This document shows positions 24,235-33,234 of a stretch of 64,000 nt of DNA, one piece after another. Position 1 is the stretch's first letter, and the number at the start of each line of letters is the position of its first letter. The translations under genes were made by a program, and so were the position numbers. A model generated the notes under the pieces. The model was not told the origin of the DNA and ran no database searches. It was given only the letters and a program-made list of their open reading frames with translations. Origin of the DNA: DATMXT01 sp963662765 (GTDB lineage: Bacteria; Bacillota; Clostridia; Oscillospirales; Feifaniaceae); assembly GCA_963662765.2 (NCBI GenBank), contig CAXXUP010000001.1, forward strand, positions 21,806 to 85,805, given 5' to 3'.

Positions 24235-24244
24235 ACATATAAAA

Positions 24245-24273
24245 AAGGCGGCCAAGCGGCCGCCTTTTTTTAT
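24245..24273. terminator. Bidirectional intrinsic terminator
   Basis: AAGGCGGCC / GGCCGCCTT stem with a short loop, A-tract left and T7 right, between the M20 pair and the convergent liv operon. Confidence 0.92.
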
Positions 24274-24950
24274 TTCATTAGTGGATACCGTGTTAACCTT
24301 TTCTGGAGCATGTTTCGCACGACGTCCAGTGTATGGGCCCACTCCTCGTAGACAAAAGACTCCTCCGGACCGTGCTCGTTGTAGTAGCCGACGGAAAGGT
24401 TCACGCCGCAGACTTTTTCGCACAGCACGACGATGTCGGTGCGGGAGTCGGTGCCGGCGTCGTGATAGCCGGTCTCGGCTTCAATATATGCCCGAAACTC
24501 CTGCGACACCGGCAGTTTGTAGAACTTGTAGTCGGTTGACCCTCTGCGGTCGAGCTGGACGATATAGCTGTGGTCATTGATTTCGGAAAAAATCTCCGGG
24601 CACTCGCGCTTCAAAAATTCCGAGCCCTGGGCACCGTGCTCCTCCCCGTCGAGGATGAGAAGCGAGTGGCCGCTGTCTCTCAGCAAAAAAGCCATGGCAC
24701 AACCGGCTCTGTCGTCCGCCCCAAGCCCTCGTGCGCGAGTCTCGTCGTAGACTGCGTCCCACACGGTGTCGGCATGGGCCGCGATGACGGCCCTGTCGCC
24801 TCTTACACCCGGAACATAAATGAACTGCTCCTTCGGTTTCTCCCCCCGCTTGCGGACGGCGCCGGGCAGTGCGGCAAATTTTTCGAAGACCGCGTCGGTC
24901 CCTTCGAGTGGAAGTGCCAGAAATTCTTCAACAGCCTGTCTTTCAATCAT
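24270..24950 (-). CDS. Zinc exopeptidase-like protein (M28/M20/M42 superfamily)
   Basis: 226 aa, short for a peptidase. Likely metal ligands are A-H-A-D-T, G-A-D-D-R-A-G, D-G-E-E-H-G, the Asp of Q-L-D-R-R-G and the His of N-E-H-G-P-E-E-S, in the order seen in co-catalytic zinc aminopeptidases. There is no lid domain. ATG 24950 lies 10 nt after the livF stop with GGAAG upstream, so it is the last gene of the liv transcript; this suggests release of amino acids from imported peptides or conjugates. Substrate unknown. Confidence 0.78.
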   Translation of the reverse strand: MIERQAVEEFLALPLEGTDAVFEKFAALPGAVRKRGEKPKEQFIYVPGVRGDRAVIAAHADTVWDAVYDETRARGLGADDRAGCAMAFLLRDSGHSLLILDGEEHGAQGSEFLKRECPEIFSEINDHSYIVQLDRRGSTDYKFYKLPVSQEFRAYIEAETGYHDAGTDSRTDIVVLCEKVCGVNLSVGYYNEHGPEESFVYEEWAHTLDVVRNMLQKRLTRYPLMK

Positions 24951-24960
24951 AACAGCTTCC

Positions 24961-25671
<711 letters not shown>

Positions 25672-25684
25672 CTCATCATCTCCC

Positions 25685-26443
25685 CTATTCGCCCAGATAC
25701 GCGGCAATGACCTTGGGATTGCTGGCGATCTCGGCTGGCGTTCCGGTGGCGATGATCTTGCCGTAGTCGATGCACACGATGTGCTCACAGATGCCCATGA
25801 CGAGGCTCATGTCGTGCTCGATGAGCAGGATCGCAATGGCAAAGGTCCTGCGTATCTGGGCGATGGTCTCCATAAGCGCTTGGGTCTCGGTCGGATTCAT
25901 GCCGGCGGCAGGTTCATCTAATAGCAGCATTTTGGGATCGGTCGCAAGGGCTCTGGCGATTTCCAGTTTGCGCTGCTGACCGTACGGCAAATTGCCGGCG
26001 AGGTGCTCGGCGAGGTGCTCCATACCGAATATCTGCAGCAACCCCCTGGCTTTTTCGTCGGATGCCTTTTCCTCTTTCCAGTAGGAGGGAAGGCGCAGCA
26101 TTCCGGCCGCCACCGAGTAGTGCATATTCTGGCTCATGGCAACTTTGACATTGTCCAGAACCGAAATGTCTTTAAAAAGCCGTATATTTTGGAAGGTTCG
26201 GGCCACTCCCATGCGGGAAATCTGATAGGGCTTCTTGCCGACAATGTTCTGGCCGCACAGCTCTATGGAACCAGCCGTTGGCTGATAGACCCCTGTCAGC
26301 ATGTTGAATGCCGTCGTCTTGCCGGCACCGTTGGGCCCGATGAGCCCTACAAGGCGACCTTCGTCAATCGAAATTTCGAAATTTTCCACGGCCTTAAGGC
26401 CACCGAATGATATGGAGAGGTCTTTTACCGTAAGTATGCTCAC
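25685..26443 (-). CDS. livG: Branched-chain amino-acid ABC transporter ATPase LivG
   Basis: 252 aa. Walker A G-P-N-G-A-G-K-T-T, signature region L-P-Y-G-Q-Q-R-K-L-E-I-A-R-A-L, Walker B L-L-L-D-E-P-A-A-G-M-N-P and the H-D-M-S-L-V-M switch. Start is GTG with AAGGAGGTGG upstream; it overlaps the livM stop by 4 nt (GTGA). Partner of LivF. Confidence 0.95.
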   Translation of the reverse strand: MSILTVKDLSISFGGLKAVENFEISIDEGRLVGLIGPNGAGKTTAFNMLTGVYQPTAGSIELCGQNIVGKKPYQISRMGVARTFQNIRLFKDISVLDNVKVAMSQNMHYSVAAGMLRLPSYWKEEKASDEKARGLLQIFGMEHLAEHLAGNLPYGQQRKLEIARALATDPKMLLLDEPAAGMNPTETQALMETIAQIRRTFAIAILLIEHDMSLVMGICEHIVCIDYGKIIATGTPAEIASNPKVIAAYLGE

Positions 26444-27453
26444 GACGCCACCTCCTTGTCACGGGGCTTGCCGTTCTTTTTGCCGCGTCCCGTGAACAGT
26501 TCGACCAGACGGGTAAGCCGAAACTCATGCCGGCCAAGGAGCCCGCCCGGCTTGATAATCATCATGACGACCAGCAGCACAGAGTAGGCAAGCATGCGGT
26601 AGTCGGAGAATCCGCGCAGTAGCTCCGGAAGCAGCGTCAGTACCACGGCAGCGGCGACAGAGCCTGTAACCGAACCCATGCCGCCAAGCACCACGATGAC
26701 AAGAATTTCGATGGAGCGGTTGAAGTTGAATGTGGTGGCGCCCAGGATCCCCGTGTAGTGGGCAAAAATAGCGCCGCCAAGACCTGCCATGAAGGCCGAT
26801 ACCACAAAGGCCAGCGATTTGTAAAACGTGGTGTTGATACCGGCCGCCTCGGCCGCCACCTCGTCCTCGCGGATCGACATGATGGCCCTGCCGTGGCGAC
26901 TGTGGATGAGCGCCACCATGCAGGCGATGGTGAGCACCGTCGTCCAGTATGCGATGGGCAGTGTCGACATTTTCGGGATGCCGCGAAGCCCTTTGGCCCC
27001 GCCGGTAACCGTGATGGACTCGACGATGACGCGGATAATCTCGCCAAAGCCGAGGGTGATGATCGCAATATAGTCGCCGCGCAGCCGAAGAGCCGGCACG
27101 CCGATGATAATGCCGCAGACCGCCGCTGCAAGCCCGCCCGCCAGCATCGCGATGAGCAGTGCGGCAAGGCTTGGCAGCGTCTCGGGCAGGACGTTCTTGG
27201 TCATAAGGGCGGCCGTATAAGCGCCGACCGACATAAAGCCGGCATGCCCCAGAGTCAGTTGCCCCAAAAATCCGGTGACAAGGTTTAAGCTGACGGCCAG
27301 AATAATGTTGATGAATACAAGCATCATTACGCCCTGCCAGTAGCGGGATAAAAATCCCACTCCGAGGGCGTATGAAAGGCCGATGTATATAATAACAGAT
27401 AATATCAGGTTATAGAGCCATGCCGTAAGCTCTTTTCGCTTCAGATAGTCCAT
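26440..27453 (-). CDS. livM: Branched-chain amino-acid ABC transporter permease LivM
   Basis: 337 aa with 8-10 hydrophobic segments. Characteristic motifs are G-Q-L-T-L-G-H-A-G-F-M-S-V-G-A-Y, R-L-R-G-D-Y-I-A-I-I-T-L-G-F-G-E-I, and S-I-R-E-D-E-V-A-A-E-A-A-G-I-N for the coupling loop. The C-terminal 25 residues are a basic tail. ATG 27453 with a G-rich ribosome site, 14 nt after livH. Confidence 0.95.
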   Translation of the reverse strand: MDYLKRKELTAWLYNLILSVIIYIGLSYALGVGFLSRYWQGVMMLVFINIILAVSLNLVTGFLGQLTLGHAGFMSVGAYTAALMTKNVLPETLPSLAALLIAMLAGGLAAAVCGIIIGVPALRLRGDYIAIITLGFGEIIRVIVESITVTGGAKGLRGIPKMSTLPIAYWTTVLTIACMVALIHSRHGRAIMSIREDEVAAEAAGINTTFYKSLAFVVSAFMAGLGGAIFAHYTGILGATTFNFNRSIEILVIVVLGGMGSVTGSVAAAVVLTLLPELLRGFSDYRMLAYSVLLVVMMIIKPGGLLGRHEFRLTRLVELFTGRGKKNGKPRDKEVAS

Positions 27454-27467
27454 ACGCTTTAGCCCCC

Positions 27468-28355
27468 CTAAACCTTTTCGCTCGTCTTTTTGCCAAGCAG
27501 TCCCGTCGGCTTTACGATGAGTACGACGATGAGTACGCCGTATACGACCGCCTCGGCGAGCTGGGTCGAGACGTAGGCTTTTGTAAGGCTCTCAATGATT
27601 CCCATAAGCATTCCGCCGAGCATTGCGCCCGGGAGGATGCCGATTCCACCGAAAACCGCCGCTATAAAAGCCCGCAGGCCCAAAGTTGAACCCATGAGCG
27701 GTTCAACCTGCTGATAGGCCTGACAATAGAGCACCGCGGCTACAGCGGCCAAGGCCGTTCCGATGGCAAATGTGACTGAAATCGTCCGATTGACGCTGAT
27801 ACCCATCAGCTGGGCGGCCCCGGCGTCTTCGCTGACCGCCCGCATGGCCTTGCCCATTTTGGTCTTTTTGATAAAGAGCGTAAGACCCACCATCATGATG
27901 ACAGAGAGCGCGATGGTGAAGGCCGCGACAAAGCTGATCTGGAAGGATCCGATGATAATTGGCTTCGTGGGCAGAAATCCCGGAAAAGGGCGGGGGTTTG
28001 GCGTAAAGAGCAGCATTGCCAGGTTCTCAAGGAACAGACTGACGCCGATTGCCGTAATAAGCACCGAAATGCGCGGTGACCCGCGCAGCGGCTTATAGGC
28101 GATGCGTTCCGAGAGCACCCCGATTATCATGGTGACGAGAATTGCCGGTACGACACACAGCCACACCGGAATGCCGCTTGACACCAAAACCGGGGCCGTG
28201 AACAGTGCTATGTAAGCCCCCACCATGATAAAGTCTCCGTGCGCAAAGTTGATGAGCTTGGCAATGCCGTACACCATGGTGTACCCCAGCGCGACCAGCG
28301 CGTATATGCTGCCGACCTGGATGCCGTTGACGAGCTGTTTCAGAAATAAGAGCAT
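27468..28355 (-). CDS. livH: Branched-chain amino-acid ABC transporter permease LivH
   Basis: 295 aa with eight hydrophobic segments. L-V-N-G-I-Q-V-G-S-I-Y-A-L-V-A-L-G at the start, L-I-N-F-A-H-G-D-F-I-M, and A-V-S-E-D-A-G-A-A-Q-L-M-G-I for the ATPase-coupling loop are typical of LivH. First permease of the operon, preceded by an intercistronic hairpin after livK. Confidence 0.95.
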   Translation of the reverse strand: MLLFLKQLVNGIQVGSIYALVALGYTMVYGIAKLINFAHGDFIMVGAYIALFTAPVLVSSGIPVWLCVVPAILVTMIIGVLSERIAYKPLRGSPRISVLITAIGVSLFLENLAMLLFTPNPRPFPGFLPTKPIIIGSFQISFVAAFTIALSVIMMVGLTLFIKKTKMGKAMRAVSEDAGAAQLMGISVNRTISVTFAIGTALAAVAAVLYCQAYQQVEPLMGSTLGLRAFIAAVFGGIGILPGAMLGGMLMGIIESLTKAYVSTQLAEAVVYGVLIVVLIVKPTGLLGKKTSEKV

Positions 28356-28391
28356 GCAAAACAGTCCTTACTTTAGTTTAGACAAGTGTAT

Positions 28392-28424
28392 AAGCGGGCC
28401 GCTGCGAGATGCAGCAGCCCGCTT
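28392..28424 (-). terminator. Intercistronic hairpin between livK and livH
   Basis: AAGCGGGC(C)GCTGC / GCAGCAGCCCGCTT near-perfect stem, 20 nt after livK. There is no long T-run, so partial termination or RNA protection is more likely than a full stop. It would allow excess binding protein over permease. Confidence 0.6.
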
Positions 28425-28445
28425 CTTGCACATTCGGTTTATCGA

Positions 28446-29609
28446 TTAGCCTTCGACCTTGGTCTTCAAGGTGTTTGCGCCGTCTTTGATTTCGATGATG
28501 GCAACCGTCTTGATCGGGTCGCCGTTGTCGTCAAAGGTGATGGTTCCGGTGACGCAGTCGACCGATACTTCGTTCAGAGCAGCCACAATGGCGGCGGAGT
28601 CGGTCGAGCCGGCCTTCTCGATGGCGGCTTTGAGGATGTACATGGAGTCGTAGCCCAGGGCCGCGAAGGAGTTGGCGTCCTCGCCGTACTCAGTCTTGTA
28701 GGCGGCTAAGAAGTTGACGACAACGGGGTTCGTGTCCTCGGTGGAGTAGTGGTTGGCAAAGAAGCAGTTGTTCAGAGCTGCAATCTTGTCCGCGGGGGTA
28801 GCGCCGATGACACCGTCCCAGCCGTCTGCTCCGAGGAGGGCGCCGGTAAAGCCGATCTCACGCGCCTGAACGGCGATGAGGGCGTCGGTGTTGTAGTAGT
28901 CGGGGCAGAAGATGGCCTCGGCCTGCTTCTCCATGATGGTGGTCAGCTGGGTCCTGAAATCCTGATCGTCGGCGCCGTAGCCGAGGTAGTCAACGACTTC
29001 AAGTCCGAGCTCTTCGGCCTTCGCTTTGAAAGCGGCGGCGCAGCCGGAGGAATAGTCGTCGGAAGTGTTGTACATGACGGCGACCTTGGTGGCGGCGAGA
29101 TCCTGGGCCGCGAAGGTGGCCATGACTTTACCCTGAGTGGGGTCGATGAAGCAGGTGCGGAAGATGTTGGGTCCGACCAGCGTGATGTCGGCATTGGTTC
29201 CGGTGGGGGTGATCATGGGGATGCCATCCTCAAGCGCCAGGTCGGCAACTGCGAGGCAGGGCTTGGAGGTGACGTCGCCGATCAGGGCAACGATACCCTT
29301 CTCCATGAGCAGGTTGTAGGCGTTCATGGCCTCGGTCACATCGCCTTTTTCGTCCATGACTTCAAGTTCGATCTGCATGCCGTTGATGCCGCCGGCCGCA
29401 TTGATTTCCTTGGCGGCAAGCTTGGTGCCATTGGCGGAAGCGGTGCCGTAAACGGCTACGCCGCCGGTGAGGGGCGCCAGAACACCGACTTTAAAGGTAG
29501 TGGGAGTCTCGGGTGTCGGCTCCTCAGCAGGCTCTTCTTTTTTCGCGCAGCCGCCGAGCATGGCCAGAACCATGATGGCCGCGAGCAGCAGGGCAAGGTA
29601 TTTTTTCAT
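28446..29609 (-). CDS. livK: Amino-acid ABC transporter substrate-binding lipoprotein LivK
   Basis: 387 aa. Lipoprotein signal M-K-K-Y-L-A-L with lipobox L-G-G-C at about residues 18-21, an acidic Pro/Glu linker, then a periplasmic-binding-protein type I fold (V-G-V-L-A-P-L-T-G-G, G-I-V-A-L-I-G-D-V, A-V-M-Y-N-T-S-D-D-Y, A-A-L-G-Y-D-S-M-Y-I-L). It captures branched-chain or other amino acids outside the cell for LivHMGF. CGGAGG lies before ATG. Confidence 0.95.
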   Translation of the reverse strand: MKKYLALLLAAIMVLAMLGGCAKKEEPAEEPTPETPTTFKVGVLAPLTGGVAVYGTASANGTKLAAKEINAAGGINGMQIELEVMDEKGDVTEAMNAYNLLMEKGIVALIGDVTSKPCLAVADLALEDGIPMITPTGTNADITLVGPNIFRTCFIDPTQGKVMATFAAQDLAATKVAVMYNTSDDYSSGCAAAFKAKAEELGLEVVDYLGYGADDQDFRTQLTTIMEKQAEAIFCPDYYNTDALIAVQAREIGFTGALLGADGWDGVIGATPADKIAALNNCFFANHYSTEDTNPVVVNFLAAYKTEYGEDANSFAALGYDSMYILKAAIEKAGSTDSAAIVAALNEVSVDCVTGTITFDDNGDPIKTVAIIEIKDGANTLKTKVEG

Positions 29610-29710
29610 GTTTCTTGTGCCTCCGTTTTGTCATTTTTCCGGCGCAACGTCGTTTTCCGAGGCGGAGTTCATTTTTCCGCTCGCGGCGCGTAAACGCGGG
29701 ATTGACGTAT

Positions 29711-29740
29711 ATTATATCCTACTTGCCCTGCTGTGTTCAA
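29711..29740 (-). promoter_or_regulatory. Promoter of the liv operon
   Basis: On the minus strand TTGAAC (29735-29740), 18 bp, TATAAT (29711-29716), giving a leader of about 95 nt before livK. Confidence 0.65.
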
Positions 29741-29853
29741 TGGCTCTTTTCAACATCTTGTCACTATATTTGACACTCAACATTGGGTAATTTGAATGAA
29801 AATTCTACTTTTACCTTAAATATCGAATATATATAACTTGCATACAAGCTGTA

Positions 29854-30546
29854 TCATTTGCCGATTTGCTCGTACAGAGCGTCAAGCGCATCAGATACTC
29901 CACCTAAGCTGTCCACGATTCCCTCCCGAACTGCGTTTTCTCCGTCGAGTACGCTGCCGATGTCGGTCACAAGCTCGCCCACATTTTTCATGAGCTCCGT
30001 ATACCGCCGCTCTGAGATTTTTGAGTTGCGTACGACGAAAGACACAATACGCTCCTCGATTTTGTCAAGGTAAAGGTAAGTTTGTGGCGCGCTGACAATG
30101 AGACCGTTATATCGCACCGGATGAATGGTCATGGTGGCCGACGGCACGATGAAGGAGCGCTTGGCTGACACCGTCAGAGGCACTCCGATCGAATGTCCCC
30201 CGCCCAGTACCAGCGACACCGTGGGCTTGCGCATGGAGGCGATGACCTCGGCGATGGCAAGTCCCGCCTCAACATCGCCGCCCACCGTGTTGAGCAAAAT
30301 GAGCAGCCCCTCAACCCTCTGCGATTCCTCGATTGCCACAAGCTGGGGCAGGATATGCTCATATTTGGTCGATTTTGTCGAGCCGCCGAGCTCGGTATGC
30401 CCCTCCACCTGTCCGATGATCGACATGATCTGGATGACTCCCCGACCTCCGTGGCTGGTGATGGATCCGTAGTCCCTCATGTCTCCAAGCCCTTTTTCTT
30501 TGTCCTTGTCCTTCTCCTTGTTGTTTTCGTCTCTATCTGAGTTCAA
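29854..30546 (-). CDS. TepA-like ClpP-family serine protease
   Basis: 230 aa. The first 25 residues are highly charged (alternating D/E/K). A ClpP/crotonase fold follows, with the nucleophile serine in G-G-G-H-S-I-G (about residue 118) and the catalytic His in T-I-H-P-V-R (about 142). The family, called TepA or translocation-enhancing protein, is cytosolic and linked to membrane protein or signal peptide turnover in Firmicutes. Start is TTG with AGGAGGT 7 nt upstream; no ATG fits. Monocistronic. Confidence 0.85.
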   Translation of the reverse strand: MNSDRDENNKEKDKDKEKGLGDMRDYGSITSHGGRGVIQIMSIIGQVEGHTELGGSTKSTKYEHILPQLVAIEESQRVEGLLILLNTVGGDVEAGLAIAEVIASMRKPTVSLVLGGGHSIGVPLTVSAKRSFIVPSATMTIHPVRYNGLIVSAPQTYLYLDKIEERIVSFVVRNSKISERRYTELMKNVGELVTDIGSVLDGENAVREGIVDSLGGVSDALDALYEQIGK

Positions 30547-30600
30547 AATTACTACCTCCTTAAAAATGATTCGGAGGTATTATGTGCAGATAATTTGAAA

Positions 30601-30636
30601 AAAACTCGGCCGGAAATCCCTCCCCGGCCGAGTTTT
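30601..30636 (-). terminator. Terminator of the DUF3810 gene
   Basis: AAAACTCGGCCGG / CCGGCCGAGTTTT 13-bp stem with a 10-nt loop; on the minus strand it is followed by more T residues. Confidence 0.88.
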
Positions 30637-30654
30637 GACACGCAAAAAGTCGGA

Positions 30655-31755
30655 TTACACCTGCTCCTCGTTCCATGCGACAATGAGGTCGACGACAAGC
30701 CCGTAGCTTGCAATGCCCTCTTGCTCGCCGTTGGACTTTAAAAACAGGTCGTTAATTTTGCTGTGCAGCTTGCCTATAAACCCGTCATATTTTTCAATGT
30801 AGGCAAAATATTCACTGATGTCCGACCGGATGCCCGAGTCAAGGGAATTGTAGAGTTCGGCATAGTGATCGGGATCGGCATGGCGGTAGGCAGAGAGCGT
30901 ATAGAGTAACCCCGTAAAACAGCCGGAGTAGCGCAAAGCGGGGTCATCGGAGGTCATGCAGACCAAGAAGGCCGAAAAATTGGCCTCGTTTTCCCGCGAA
31001 AAACCGAGGCTGTGGGCCATTTCATGGGCAACCGTAAAGGCCAGGGCCGGTGGAGTGGTGTCGTCGCTGACAATGGCCTCGCAGGTGAAGGGCGAGTACA
31101 TGCCCCCGACTCCTAGGTAGGACATGGGTACGCTTAAAATGGCGCGTTTGGGCAGCGCTGCATATCCGGCGTAGACGGGCTCCAGCTTAGACAGTTCGGC
31201 GTAGACCGTTCGAAACTGCCGGCCGTAGCTGCGGACAGTCCGCCCGGAAAAATCGGCCTTCTCCCTTGCCGCTGAACCTTCTTCGGCCAGCGTCATGACG
31301 GCCGCCCGCAACGTTACGACATTCACCTGCGCCTCATCATATTGTAGTGACTGCCCGAGCGATATTCTGGCATAGGCAAAGCCCATTGTGATGTTGAAGA
31401 CGGTGAGCATGATGCCGATGAGCAGCAAGCAGGAGGATAAAATTCCGCCTTCGCTGGGCAACTCATCCTCCGGCTTTCGAAACATGGAGATCACAAGATA
31501 GATGAGCACCGGTATCAGGGCGATCAGCATGACTTCCAGCAGTGAAAACGGCAGCCATCCGGTCAGCCATTTGATGGGGGCCGAGACGGTCTTCGACACC
31601 GGCATCAGATATTTTGTGACAGCGTCCGCCGAAAGCAGTCTCGGGAGTGCCCATGTCGCCGCAGCCGACAGGACTGCCACAGCGGCCCAAAGTCCTCTCG
31701 CGTCAAAGCGGACCCACCGTTTGCCGTGGTAGCGGTCCTTCAGTTTTTCATTCAA
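30655..31755 (-). CDS. DUF3810 membrane zinc metallopeptidase
   Basis: 366 aa. Three hydrophobic segments in the first 130 residues, then a soluble domain with H-E-M-A-H-S-L-G-F (HExxH) and R-E-N-E-A-N-F supplying a third ligand Glu. This matches the DUF3810 family of membrane-linked metallopeptidases, whose substrates are unknown. Start is TTG with AAGGGGG upstream. Monocistronic, ending in a strong terminator. Confidence 0.85.
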   Translation of the reverse strand: MNEKLKDRYHGKRWVRFDARGLWAAVAVLSAAATWALPRLLSADAVTKYLMPVSKTVSAPIKWLTGWLPFSLLEVMLIALIPVLIYLVISMFRKPEDELPSEGGILSSCLLLIGIMLTVFNITMGFAYARISLGQSLQYDEAQVNVVTLRAAVMTLAEEGSAAREKADFSGRTVRSYGRQFRTVYAELSKLEPVYAGYAALPKRAILSVPMSYLGVGGMYSPFTCEAIVSDDTTPPALAFTVAHEMAHSLGFSRENEANFSAFLVCMTSDDPALRYSGCFTGLLYTLSAYRHADPDHYAELYNSLDSGIRSDISEYFAYIEKYDGFIGKLHSKINDLFLKSNGEQEGIASYGLVVDLIVAWNEEQV

Positions 31756-31805
31756 CGGTTTTCCCCCTTCTGTCTCCCCGCCTGCCGGAATGCCGCGGTA
31801 TCATA

Positions 31806-31844
31806 ATCGCCGTCCGCTGCACGTTAGACACAGCGGACGGCGAT
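31806..31844 (-). terminator. Hairpin after dppA-like gene
   Basis: ATCGCCGTCCGCTG / CAGCGGACGGCGAT perfect 14-bp stem with an 11-nt loop, about 40 nt after the stop. Weak T-tract. Confidence 0.65.
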
Positions 31845-31885
31845 GCAGACCTTATAAACTCATTATATCGGACTTTTGCCTCAAG

Positions 31886-32686
31886 TTATACGCAAAACTG
31901 ATAAAATCGCAGGATGTCGAGAAAGTCGTCACAGGCAAATGACACGGTCTTGGCGTCGAGCTGCTTCACGCCCGGGTAGAAGGCGTGGTAGCTGGCCGAG
32001 GCGTGTTCGAAATAGCGCACTTTAATCTCAAAGCTGCCCGGCAGTTTGAAAAGGCAGGCCGAAAGATCCCCCGCAAGCGCCTCTTTCATCGCTTCCCGCA
32101 TGCGCCGCTCGACTACTGCCGGATGCGGTGCGATGGTGCCGCGGCCGATGCCGGTGTAGGTCTCGACAGTCGTAATGGCGGGAATCCACTTCTTAGCCTC
32201 ATTGCAGATACCGGCATCTCCGCTGAGAAAGACGACCGGCACACCGTAGTAGGCGGCGACATGGGCGTTGAATAGAAACTCGCTCATGCGGGCCCCGTTA
32301 AGCTCAATCCACTCATTGTCCCGGTTTGTGGTGTGGGAGAGCGGAGAGTCCGGGAAGGAGGCGCCCGAATGGTAGCCGGTGAAGGCCGCGGCGTCGAACT
32401 TTTCAAGCTGAATGCCGCTCATCATCGAGTGCATGTCCCCGCGCCAGCCTCTGGCTAGAAAGACCTCCTCGGGCAGCATGGTCGGAATGATGTTGCGGGC
32501 GGTGTCGTGGGCGTCCCGCACTACGACACGCTGCGCCCCCGCGTCCAAGGCGCCTGCCGCAGCCGCGGCCACCTCTTTCGTCATCTGCAGCTGGTACTGC
32601 GCGTAGTCGGGATTTCCGTAGACTGTCTCGGACCAGGCCGTAATTCCGCAAGTCCCCTCGATGTCGCTGCTGATGAATACCCTCAT
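31886..32686 (-). CDS. D-aminopeptidase DppA-like (M55 family)
   Basis: 266 aa. S-S-D-I-E-G-T-C-G at the N-terminus and R-D-A-H-D-T are the zinc-binding signatures of the M55 fold, followed by G-Y-H-S-G and N-A-H-V-A-A-Y-Y-G-V-P. M55 enzymes are cytosolic zinc aminopeptidases that remove D-amino acids such as D-Ala from peptides, usually in use of cell-wall peptides. ATG 32686 has GGAGGG upstream; the longer frame lacks a ribosome site. It fits a D-amino-acid theme with the deacylase at 55.2 kb. Confidence 0.9.
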   Translation of the reverse strand: MRVFISSDIEGTCGITAWSETVYGNPDYAQYQLQMTKEVAAAAAGALDAGAQRVVVRDAHDTARNIIPTMLPEEVFLARGWRGDMHSMMSGIQLEKFDAAAFTGYHSGASFPDSPLSHTTNRDNEWIELNGARMSEFLFNAHVAAYYGVPVVFLSGDAGICNEAKKWIPAITTVETYTGIGRGTIAPHPAVVERRMREAMKEALAGDLSACLFKLPGSFEIKVRYFEHASASYHAFYPGVKQLDAKTVSFACDDFLDILRFYQFCV

Positions 32687-32766
32687 ACCCGTTCCCTCCG
32701 TATTGTCTCCTTTATTTTGCCTTGGCATTCGGTTTCCTTTATCCTAACACCGTCCACCGCCCGCCG

Positions 32767-33228
32767 TCAAGCGAGTGCCGGAAGGTCCGCCACAATCAGC
32801 ATGACCATGAAGGCGACAAAATAGAGCAGTGCATAAAGCCCGATGCCCTTACCCCGCAGCAAGGCAGCTGCGGTCAGCCCCGTCATGGCGGCGTGCATCG
32901 CCATGGCGGCAATCATAAGAATAGCGTGCCCTTGAAAAAGGCTGAAGGTACTGACAAAGGCAAAGCCGAGCCATGCCTCGCACAAAAAGTGATCGGCCCC
33001 GATCGGAGTCTTGCAGGCAGAGCACCGGCCCCCGAGGGCGGCGTAGCTGAAAAAAGGCACGAGCTCCCAAAAGCGAAGCCGTCGTCCGCAGTGTTCGCAG
33101 TGCGATGGTGTGCGCACCCAGTCAAGGCCAGCGGCCCTGCGCCGGACGACGACAAGCAAAAAACTGCCCACGGCCGCCCCGGCTGTAAAAACAAGCAGAT
33201 AGAGCGCTGCCGTGAGCAATTTTAACAT
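32767..33228 (-). CDS. Truncated prepilin-peptidase-like protein (N-terminal DiS_P_DiS domain only)
   Basis: 153 aa with four to five hydrophobic segments. After G-S-F-L comes a zinc-ribbon-like loop, H-C-E-H-C-G-R-R-L and G-R-C-S-A-C-K-T-P-I (C-x2-C plus C-x2-C), typical of the N-terminal domain of type IV prepilin peptidases, which carries the N-methyltransferase-associated region. The C-terminal A24 aspartate-protease domain, with its two conserved Asp, is absent, and no pil or com genes are nearby. It may be a stand-alone domain protein or a degraded gene. ATG 33228 lies 6 nt after the ppdK stop. Confidence 0.7.
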   Translation of the reverse strand: MLKLLTAALYLLVFTAGAAVGSFLLVVVRRRAAGLDWVRTPSHCEHCGRRLRFWELVPFFSYAALGGRCSACKTPIGADHFLCEAWLGFAFVSTFSLFQGHAILMIAAMAMHAAMTGLTAAALLRGKGIGLYALLYFVAFMVMLIVADLPALA

Positions 33229-33234
33229 GGTGAA

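Noticed and set aside
28749..29693. 314-codon open frame on the + strand
   Set aside because: It lies antisense to livK, whose lipoprotein signal, fold motifs and ribosome site are clear. Long antisense frames are expected in GC-rich genes.
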